Of a DNA stretch of 64,000 bases, positions 16,649-23,697 are shown in pieces. The translations under genes were made by a program, and so were the position numbers. The notes below the pieces were generated by a model that ran no database searches, was not told the DNA's origin, and saw only the letters and a program-made list of their open reading frames with translations. Within the stretch, counting starts at the first letter, position 1. Every line of letters starts with the position of its first letter. This stretch comes from Phycisphaerae bacterium. GTDB lineage: Bacteria > Planctomycetota > Phycisphaerae > Phycisphaerales > Phycisphaeraceae. The stretch spans positions 62,001-126,000 of the forward strand of contig JAUIGU010000004.1 of assembly GCA_030432595.1 (NCBI GenBank). The letters are read 5' to 3'.

Positions 16649-18874
16649 TCACGGGTTGGCCAGCGCGTCGATTTCGGTGGCGTCGAGCTGGCGGTTGAAG
16701 ATGTAGACCTCGTCCATCTTGCCGTTGAAGTAATTGTTGACGGGGTCTTTGCTGCCCTGACTGCTTGACCAGGTCCCTGCGCCCAGCACGAGGGGTTCGT
16801 AGTTGCCTGCGCCGCCGGACGTGGTGCCAAGTCCGCCTGTGTAGGGGTCGGAATCAGTCAGCGTGCCGTTGACGTAAAGGCTCGCGCCGGCAGGCCCGAA
16901 GGTGAAGGCGAGGTGGTACCAGTTGCCCGCGGAGATGGCGCCGCTGCCGGTCTGGGTGTTGTGGTCGGAGGCGGTGTCCTGGAGGCGGACGCGGAGCTGG
17001 CTTCCGTTGAGGTAGATGTGCAGGTGCCCGCCGGTGGCGTAGTAGCTGGTGTCCTTGGAGAACATGGCCTGGTGGCCGCTGGTGTCGTCGGGGCGGAACC
17101 AGAAGGCGACGGTGCCGGCGTCGAGGAGCAGGTCGTCGCTGTGGGCGATGGCGATGTGGTCGTTGCCGCCGTCGAAGTCCATGGCGGTGCCGACGACGCC
17201 GGCGGCGCCGGTGGTGACGCCGTTGTGGAGCGTGCCGTGGTGGCCGCCGGCACCGTCGGAGGCGGTGGTGCCGCTGGTCTCGTCGAGGGGCCAATGGGCG
17301 ATCGCGTCGCCGGACGTCTCGGTCGCGCCGAACGCAGAGGCGGGGACGACCTGCTTGGGCGTGCCGGGGCCGGACCAACTGAGGATGAGCCCCGCGCCGC
17401 CGTAGTTCTCGAAGAAGCGCACGCGGATGGGCAGCGCTTCGCCCTCGGTCATGCTGACGGCGCCGCTGAGTTCCACCATGCCGTGCAGGCCGTCGTTGTC
17501 GATCACGGTGGCGCCGTCGATGACCAAGTCCGAGCCGTCGTCCGAGTCGAGGTAGAAGGTCCACGTGCCGGTGGAGGGCGCGGTGACGGTGCCGGTGAGT
17601 TCCAAGGCGAACAAGTCGTCCTGGATGCCGGCGCGCCAGGTGTCGGTGGTGGACGGCCAGTTGATGTCGGGCTCGTTGCTGGTGTCGTCGATGTCGGCCC
17701 AGTCGACGTCGGCCAATTCATCCAGCGACGCGTCGAGGTTGTACCAGTTCGCGGTCAGCCCGACGGACTCGCCGTACATCGCGGCCCACTCGACCGAGCG
17801 TTGGAGGATGGTGCGGCCGTCGGCGTTGAGGGCGTCGAAGTCGTGGAACGTCCAGCCCCAGGGCATCACCAGGCGCCGGCCGGCCACGGTGGCGCCGGTG
17901 CGGTCGCGGTCGCCGATGTCCAGGTACAGCAGCACGGGGTAGCCGGACGTGGTCTCGGCGAGCGACTTGGTGTCGGCCGCGAAGCCGCCGTCCGAGCGGT
18001 GCATCTCGTTGACCGTGCTGCAGATCACGAGGCCGCCCAGCGCGAAGCCTTCGGTGATCGAGTGGGTGTTGTCGGTGATGACGATGGTGTCGCTGTTGTA
18101 TTGCTGGGGCGGATTGGCGATCTCGAAGTCGTCGGCGTTGTAGGGCTCCTCGATGACCACGCCGAGGGGCGCGTCGTAGAGTTTGGTGTTCAGGTCGCCG
18201 GACGACACGTCTTCGGGCACGTACGCGACCATGTTGCGGGTGGCCGCGTCGTCGAAGGCCGAGGAGGACGCGGTGGCCGCGATGTACTCGACGGTGTACC
18301 CCAGGCCCTCGAAGTACGCCGCCGTCTTGCCCGCGGACGAGGTGGGTGACAGGTCGGCCGTACCGGGTTTGACGAACAGCAGCGTCAGCGGGTCCGCCGC
18401 GGGGTCGGTCTCCACGACGCGCGTGGCCTGCGCGGTCACCCCCGCGTCGGTGGCGGTGGCGACGAAGGTGATGCGGTCGCCGGGCTCGAAGTCCTCGGCG
18501 TCGTCGCCCGCGTCGCCGTCGGTGCGGGTGGCGTAGAGGCTGTAGGTGCCGTCGCCGAGCGTGACGTCGGTCGCCCACCACCCCTCGGACTTGTCGGTGT
18601 TGTCGGTGGTCCAGTCGTCGGCGTGTTCGGCGAGGTAGGCCTCGGCGGCGTCGAGCGCGCCCTGGGCGACGGCGTGGGCGTCGGCGCTGCCGCGCGTGTT
18701 GCTGGCCATGGTGGTGGCGGGCGTGAGCGAGCCGAGCATCTCCATCGCGACGATCGCGGCGATGGCGATGGCGATCATCACCAGCAGCATCGCGTAGCCG
18801 CCGCGGCGCGGACCGCACATAGGCCCACGGGTATTCAGGCTTTCCGTTTTGCTCTTTCCGGGGGTGCGGGTCAT
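16649..18874 (-). CDS. Large composite pilin-like protein: PilX/GspK-type N-terminus + ThuA-like + PA14 + LamG
   Basis: A 741-aa protein, last in a three-gene pseudopilin operon, with its ATG overlapping the stop of the gene before (ATGA). The N-terminus RRGGYAMLLVMIAIAIAAI is a PilX/GspK-like transmembrane segment, but the position of the usual Phe/Glu is altered. After a beta-rich segment comes a Rossmann-like ThuA/amidotransferase-fold region (about 230-430; LLFVKPGTADLSP ... VLLYLDIGDRDRTG ... VMPWGWTFHDF). A PA14 domain follows (about 430-575; TGTWTFYLDSDDGSDLVIDG), then a C-terminal LamG/concanavalin-like domain (about 580-738; MDFDGGNDHIAIAHSDDL, WYHLAFTF, GKMDEVYIFNRQLDATEI). Exposed modules of this kind would suit an adhesin at a pilus or pseudopilus tip. 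Confidence 0.85.
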   Translation of the reverse strand: MTRTPGKSKTESLNTRGPMCGPRRGGYAMLLVMIAIAIAAIVAMEMLGSLTPATTMASNTRGSADAHAVAQGALDAAEAYLAEHADDWTTDNTDKSEGWWATDVTLGDGTYSLYATRTDGDAGDDAEDFEPGDRITFVATATDAGVTAQATRVVETDPAADPLTLLFVKPGTADLSPTSSAGKTAAYFEGLGYTVEYIAATASSSAFDDAATRNMVAYVPEDVSSGDLNTKLYDAPLGVVIEEPYNADDFEIANPPQQYNSDTIVITDNTHSITEGFALGGLVICSTVNEMHRSDGGFAADTKSLAETTSGYPVLLYLDIGDRDRTGATVAGRRLVMPWGWTFHDFDALNADGRTILQRSVEWAAMYGESVGLTANWYNLDASLDELADVDWADIDDTSNEPDINWPSTTDTWRAGIQDDLFALELTGTVTAPSTGTWTFYLDSDDGSDLVIDGATVIDNDGLHGMVELSGAVSMTEGEALPIRVRFFENYGGAGLILSWSGPGTPKQVVPASAFGATETSGDAIAHWPLDETSGTTASDGAGGHHGTLHNGVTTGAAGVVGTAMDFDGGNDHIAIAHSDDLLLDAGTVAFWFRPDDTSGHQAMFSKDTSYYATGGHLHIYLNGSQLRVRLQDTASDHNTQTGSGAISAGNWYHLAFTFGPAGASLYVNGTLTDSDPYTGGLGTTSGGAGNYEPLVLGAGTWSSSQGSKDPVNNYFNGKMDEVYIFNRQLDATEIDALANP

Positions 18875-19485
18875 TCGCCACCCACCTTTTCCGCGTGCAC
18901 CTGCGTGTCGCTGACCGTGCCGAACGTGAAGGTCGCGTGCCAGGTGACGAGCTGCGTGGCGATGGGCGCGGCGTCCACGCTGAACGTGAACGCCGAGACG
19001 TCCCGACCCCAAACCTGTTCGTCGAGCTCGCCGGCGCCGCTGAGCGCGGTCTTGGTCGTCGCCAGGTCGCCGAGCGTGATGGTGGCGGGGGTGTGCGTGT
19101 CGGTGGCGGTGGCGAAAGTGATTTCGTCGGCGGCGCCGTCGTACTCGATCCAGGCGATCTCGTCGCTGTCGTAGTCGTCGTTGTCGTTGGCGTCGTCGGT
19201 CCAGAGCACGAGGGTGGTGTCGGTCTGATCGACGACCTGACGGGCGTGGCGGACGGCGTCGGCGAGGCGGGCCGAGAGCACGCGGTGCCGGGGGACCAGG
19301 TCGCGGGTGTCGGTGCCGGACTGCGAGCCGTAGGCGACGGCGTTGAGCATGGTGGCGACGGCCAAACCGATGAACGCGGTGGCGGCCAGCGCGAGCACGA
19401 GTTCGACGAGGGTGAGGCCGCGCCGAACGCGCGGCCGCCGCACACCGAGCGGGTTCTTTCGAGTCTCGGGGTTGGGGCGGCTCAT
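18871..19485 (-). CDS. Prepilin-type protein (PulJ/GspJ-like)
   Basis: A 204-aa pseudopilin with the class III signal RRGLTLVELVLALAATAFI (cleavage Gly-Leu, Glu at +5) and a hydrophobic helix, then a beta-rich globular domain (DTTLVLWTDDANDNDDYDS, EIAWIEYD). It sits between another pseudopilin and the large composite pilin-like protein, with ATGA overlaps at both ends. This fixes its start at 19485 and implies one co-translated unit. The order after the divergent GspH-like gene (I-, J-, K-like) mirrors the minor-pseudopilin order of type II secretion systems. Confidence 0.88.
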   Translation of the reverse strand: MSRPNPETRKNPLGVRRPRVRRGLTLVELVLALAATAFIGLAVATMLNAVAYGSQSGTDTRDLVPRHRVLSARLADAVRHARQVVDQTDTTLVLWTDDANDNDDYDSDEIAWIEYDGAADEITFATATDTHTPATITLGDLATTKTALSGAGELDEQVWGRDVSAFTFSVDAAPIATQLVTWHATFTFGTVSDTQVHAEKVGGE

Positions 19486-20042
19486 TCCTGCGGCTCCGGG
19501 AAGAAACGCTCCAGTTCCCAGGTGCCGCCGTTGGCGTCGGTGACGGTAACCGTGACCCACACGCCGCTGTAGTTGCTGCCGAACACGGTCGCGGCGTTGC
19601 TGGCGGTGGCCACGGCGACGGCGCGGGCGAGCTTTGCGTAGCTGTCGGGGTAGGCCGCGCCCTGGGCGTCGGTGAGTGTGCCGGCGGCTTCGCTGTGTCC
19701 GTGGTAGTCGTCGATTTCGTCGAAGCCGGTGGCGCGGGTTTCGCCGGTTTCGGGGCCCGGGTCCAGCGCGGTGTCGCCGGTGCTGAAGTAGGGCTTGGTG
19801 GCGATCTCGGCCATGAGCGCCTCGGCGGCGGAGACGGCGCGGGTCTCCTGCACGGCCTGGTAGGCGTGGGCCTGCCCGGTGACGATCGCCTGTGTGAACG
19901 CGGCCACGACGAACGCCAGAATCGACGCGGCCAGCAGCACTTCCACCAGCGTAAAGCCGGCGACGGCGACGGCGGCGCGGGTCGGTGTCGCGCGGCAGTG
20001 CGGTCGGCGGGTCGGGATGGCGCGGCGAACGGGCGAGGTCAT
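19482..20042 (-). CDS. Prepilin-type protein (PulI/GspI/PilV-like)
   Basis: A 186-aa pseudopilin. The prepilin peptidase site GFTLVEVLLAASILAFVVAA lies about 29 residues in, after an unusually long Arg/Ala-rich leader. The mature part carries Gln/Ala-rich helix residues (TQAIVTGQAHAYQAVQETRA) and a C-terminal beta domain ending ELERFFPEPQE. It is the first gene of the three-gene minus-strand operon and is divergent, about 150 bases away, from a GspH-like pseudopilin gene. Confidence 0.87.
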   Translation of the reverse strand: MTSPVRRAIPTRRPHCRATPTRAAVAVAGFTLVEVLLAASILAFVVAAFTQAIVTGQAHAYQAVQETRAVSAAEALMAEIATKPYFSTGDTALDPGPETGETRATGFDEIDDYHGHSEAAGTLTDAQGAAYPDSYAKLARAVAVATASNAATVFGSNYSGVWVTVTVTDANGGTWELERFFPEPQE

Positions 20043-20189
20043 AGCGCTGCCGGTGACATCGGGGGGATCGTGTCCGGTGTTGACGTGTGCCCGGGTCGGG
20101 GGCGACGTCCGCGGCGAGTTATCGCCGTTGCGACCGGAGGTTCTTGCCGGGTTCCCCACGGATTGTCGAGCCGGGGCGTTGGCGTCGTG

Positions 20190-20858
20190 ATGCCCGCCCG
20201 GCCGAACGCCGATGGACGCGGCATGCGCGTGTGTTGCCGAGCCCCTCAAACCGCCCGCCCCGGCTTCACCGCCGTCGAGATGATCGTGGTCGTGGTCGTG
20301 CTGGCCATCACCGCGGCGCTGGTCGTGCCGCGGCTGGGTTCGGCCGAGACGTCCACGCTGCGGGCCGCCGCGCGCATCCTCGCCGCCGACATCCAGCTCA
20401 CCCAGAGCGAGGCGATGGCCCACCCCGACGAGCTGCGCATCCTCGACTGGTCGCTCAGCGGCGCCCTGCGCTACGACGTCACGACCGTCGACACGCCCGG
20501 CGCGCCCGACACGGACGACCTGATCACCAACCCGCTGAGCAAGGAGCCCTACCGCGTCGCCTACGGCGAGAACGCGGCGTACGACTTCCTCCACGGCGTC
20601 TGGCTCGCCAAGTCGAACCTCGACGTCGCCGACCACGCCGGGCACCTCCACTTCGGCGCGTTCGGCCAGGTCGACCTGCCCACGCACGACCCGGCCATGG
20701 TGCTCGCGGCCGGCGACCTCACGCTGACCGTCTCGGTCGACGGGATTACCGGCGCGGTCGCCGTGGCGGACACGTTCGTGCCGCTGAGCCAGCTCGGTTC
20801 GATCTCATTGCCCGGGCCCTCGGGCGACGTGTTCACGCAGGCGACGTCGCCGTACTGA
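20190..20858 (+). CDS. Prepilin-type protein (GspH/FimT-like)
   Basis: About 222 aa from the ATG at 20190, or 211 from the ATG at 20223; no ribosome-binding site decides. The class III signal RPGFTAVEMIVVVVVLAITA and the following VPRLGSAETSTLRAAARILA are GspH/FimT-like. The body is beta-rich with a SEAMAHPDELRILDW segment. It lies divergent to the I/J/K-like operon, so the four minor pseudopilin-type genes make one locus. No major pseudopilin or secretin gene is nearby; the pilB/pilT motors lie 25 kb away. Confidence 0.83.
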   Translation: MPARPNADGRGMRVCCRAPQTARPGFTAVEMIVVVVVLAITAALVVPRLGSAETSTLRAAARILAADIQLTQSEAMAHPDELRILDWSLSGALRYDVTTVDTPGAPDTDDLITNPLSKEPYRVAYGENAAYDFLHGVWLAKSNLDVADHAGHLHFGAFGQVDLPTHDPAMVLAAGDLTLTVSVDGITGAVAVADTFVPLSQLGSISLPGPSGDVFTQATSPY

Positions 20859-20918
20859 AAAAGGCAGCGCGATCGTAAGCCGGGTCTGAGCGGAGCGAAT
20901 GCCCGGGTCTCCCGTTGG

Positions 20919-21779
20919 TCACCGCGCGTCGCGCACCGGGTTGGTCAGCGTCCCGATCTTCTCGATGGTCACCGCGACCTCGTCACCGTCTCGGAGCAGG
21001 CGCGGCGGGTCGCTCGCCATCCCCACGCCCGAGGGCGTGCCGGTCAGGATCACCGCGCCGGGCCACAGCGTCGTGTCCTGCGAAATAAACGCGATCAACT
21101 CCGCGACCGGGACCATCATGTTCGCGGTTGTGTCGCTTTGCCGGGTTTCGCCGTTGATCGTGCACGAGATCGCGAGGTTCTGCGGGTCGGTGATGACGTC
21201 CTCGTCGCCATCAAAGCACGGCCGGGCGGTCGTGATGCTCGGACCCAGCGGGCAGAACGTGTCGAAGCTCTTGCCGCGCACCCACTGCCCGCCGCCGTAC
21301 TTCTTTTGCCACTGCCGCGCGGAGACGTCGTTGGCGCAGGTGTAGCCGAACACGAACGACAGCGCCTCGTCCGCCGAGACGTTTCGGCACGGCCGGTCTT
21401 CGGGGCCGTACCCGATCACCACCGCCAGCTCGGCCTCGTAGTCCACCTCCGGTCCGTCGCGCTGACACCGCGGCAGCACGATCGCCTCGCCGTCGGGGAT
21501 CACGCACCCGCTGGGCTTCATGAACACGACCGGCAGTTCGGGCGCGTCGCCGCCAAACTCGCGGACGTGCTCGGCGTAGTTCTTCCCGATGCACCACACG
21601 TCGGTAGGCGTGACCGGCGGGTGACGCTCGGTGACCGGGGCGATGAAATCCGGGATGTCGGTCATCAGCTCGAACGCGCCCTCGAACGGGTCGCCGATCA
21701 GCGGGATCGCGGTGCCGTCGTCGAGGTCTTTTCCGTAGGCCCGCTGGCCGTATTCGTCGATAAAACAACAGATCCGCAC
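20919..21779 (-). CDS. Fumarylacetoacetate hydrolase (FAH) family protein
   Basis: A 286-aa metal-dependent enzyme of the FAH superfamily, which covers hydrolases, isomerases and decarboxylases of 2-keto acid derivatives. Conserved blocks are WCIGKNYAEHVREFGGD, PVVFMKPSG, EVDYEAELAVVIG (with the metal-binding glutamates), FGYTCANDVSARQWQ, GKSFDTFCPLGP and ILTGTPSGVG. The start is the GTG at 21779, with ACGGAG some nine bases upstream. The first 60 residues form the family's smaller N-terminal domain. The substrate cannot be named. It is divergent from accD. Confidence 0.92.
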   Translation of the reverse strand: MRICCFIDEYGQRAYGKDLDDGTAIPLIGDPFEGAFELMTDIPDFIAPVTERHPPVTPTDVWCIGKNYAEHVREFGGDAPELPVVFMKPSGCVIPDGEAIVLPRCQRDGPEVDYEAELAVVIGYGPEDRPCRNVSADEALSFVFGYTCANDVSARQWQKKYGGGQWVRGKSFDTFCPLGPSITTARPCFDGDEDVITDPQNLAISCTINGETRQSDTTANMMVPVAELIAFISQDTTLWPGAVILTGTPSGVGMASDPPRLLRDGDEVAVTIEKIGTLTNPVRDAR

Positions 21780-21963
21780 CGTGTGACTCCGTGTCCTAAG
21801 CCCCGATATAATCCGCTCCTTACAAATCCCCGGCCCAAACCCTGAACCAACCCCGGCCGCACTGTACCGCCACCCCGCGGCCGCCACCGACGCCCCCATC
21901 ACACGGCCGTCGCCCCGGGCAATCCCACAAGGGCCACTCGAACAGCCACCCCAGGAGCCAGCC

Positions 21964-22878
21964 TTGGCTGAAACCACCCCCGGAAGCGCCGCAAGCCCTG
22001 CCAGCCCCGGAAGCGCCATCACCCCCGGCAGCGCCGCGAGTCCCGCCGCCCGCTCCGCCCGCATGTTCAACCCCGGCGAAAAACGCTCCGAAGTCCCCGA
22101 GGGACTCTGGACCCGCTGCGCCAACTGCGACGCGATGCTCTACACCAAGGCCCTCCGCGAGGCGATGTTCGTCTGCCCGCAGTGCGACCACCACCACCGC
22201 ATCGGCGCCGACGAACGCGTCCGCCAACTCGTCGACCCCGGCTCCTTCGAGCCGATGTGGACCGACCTGCAGCCCATCGACTCGCTGAAGTTCGTGGACC
22301 GTTTGCCTTACGGCCAGCGTATCGAACGCGAGCAGAAAAAGACCGGGCACAAGGACGCGCTCGTCGCGGGCAAGGCGTTCGTTAAGGGCCGCGGCGTCGT
22401 GCTGGCCGTGATGAACAACGAGTTCATGATGGCGTCGATGGGCAGCGTCGTCGGCGAGAAGATCACCCGCGCGATCGAGCTCGCGACCGACGAGAACCGC
22501 GCGCTGATCCTCGTCTGCGCCGGCGGCGGCGCCCGCATGCAGGAGAGCACGCTCGCGGTCTCGCAGATGATCAAGACCTCCGCCGCGCTCGCCCGGCACG
22601 ACGAAGCCGGCGGACTCTACCTCGCCGTCCTCACCGACCCGACCACCGGCGGCACCGCCGCGTCCTTCGCCATGCTCGGCGACCTCACCCTCGCCGAACC
22701 CAAGGCCCTCATCGGCTTCACCGGCGCCCGCGTCATCGCCAACACCGTGCGGCAGGAACTCCCGCAAGGCTTCCAACGCGCCGAGTTCCTCGTCGAAAAA
22801 GGTTTCGTCGACCGCGTCGTGCACCGCCACCAGCTACGCAACGAGATCGCGCGGCTGATCGACTACGCGGGGAAGTAG
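21964..22878 (+). CDS. accD: Acetyl-CoA carboxylase, carboxyltransferase beta subunit
   Basis: A 304-aa subunit of the fatty-acid-synthesis carboxylase. The N-terminal zinc ribbon has CANC and CPQC knuckles. The crotonase-fold body shows GSVVGEKITRAIELAT, ALILVCAGGGARMQE, TDPTTGGTAASFAMLGD and the ending GFTGARVIANTVRQELP. The start is a TTG at 21964, with AGGAG six bases ahead. The first 30 residues are an unusual Ala/Ser/Pro/Gly low-complexity lead before the zinc ribbon. accA is not in the window. Confidence 0.95.
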   Translation: MAETTPGSAASPASPGSAITPGSAASPAARSARMFNPGEKRSEVPEGLWTRCANCDAMLYTKALREAMFVCPQCDHHHRIGADERVRQLVDPGSFEPMWTDLQPIDSLKFVDRLPYGQRIEREQKKTGHKDALVAGKAFVKGRGVVLAVMNNEFMMASMGSVVGEKITRAIELATDENRALILVCAGGGARMQESTLAVSQMIKTSAALARHDEAGGLYLAVLTDPTTGGTAASFAMLGDLTLAEPKALIGFTGARVIANTVRQELPQGFQRAEFLVEKGFVDRVVHRHQLRNEIARLIDYAGK

Positions 22879-22886
22879 GCTGCACA

Positions 22887-23528
22887 GTGGACTACAACGC
22901 TTGGCGAAACGAGGTTTTTGGCAAGCCGCCGAACTTTGATCCTGTCTGGGATGAATTGTCGGAACGGTTTGACTGCCTTGCGCCGTCCGAGCACGTTGTG
23001 TTCATCGATCGCATCTTGATGGACCCCGAAGTCCATGAAACCTACACGGTTGGTCAGATCGGTATTGGACTTAGATTGTTATTCGACAACTGCTCCTCCA
23101 CACACTTTGCGTTTTCGCCGTGAGTCGAAACGCAAACTCGGTTAGAATTGATTGGCAAACTTCGATTCGTTTACACCGAGTATTTTGATCGATACTGTAT
23201 CTGGCCGGTCACAACTGTTGGCAATGACCTCGGGGTTGGTGAGTATGCCGACATCGGATACGTCTGTTACATGTTCTGGGAAAACTTCAATCCGGTTTTT
23301 CGTGAAGACCCAGCAGAGCTGCAAAAGAGTGTATTGAGCGTAATGAATGCTGGGCTCCATTCTAGAAATGACCCTTCCATTGTCTCGGCGATTCATGGAT
23401 TGGGTCATGAAGTGCGTTCCGACCCGGATGCAAAACGATTGCTTGAAAAGTGGCTGAAGGCGCCAACGACGGGTAATGCGAACGTCCTGGATTATGCTCG
23501 GCAAGCAACCACTGGATGTATCCAGTAG
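22887..23528 (+). pseudogene. Hypothetical gene interrupted by an in-frame TGA
   Basis: Two open stretches in the same frame, 22887-23123 (78 aa) and about 23124-23528, are separated only by the TGA at 23121-23123. The frame continues sensibly across it (CSSTHFAFSP, stop, VETQTRLELIGKLRFVYTEY). The whole would be about 213 aa. The second half carries features recalled from a family of planctomycete hypothetical proteins: VYTEYFDRYC, SAIHGLGHE, LDYARQATTGCIQ. It may be a nonsense-mutated pseudogene, two genes with a TTG restart at 23148, a sequence error, or a recoded TGA. GC content is visibly lower than in accD and mutS on either side, hinting at separate ancestry. Confidence 0.6.
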
Positions 23529-23697
23529 GACTGCTCCTCAGTCTCTGCCTTTGGAATCGTCCGTACCCAAGCTCGTCGCCTGTGCTCCGGTCCAGTTGTT
23601 GAGTAACGACAAGGCGTCGGCGGAAACGAGACTGCGAAACCACTCATGGCTGTAATCCCGTGACGGTCGAATCACGTCCGCGCCGGTACGTTTTCGG

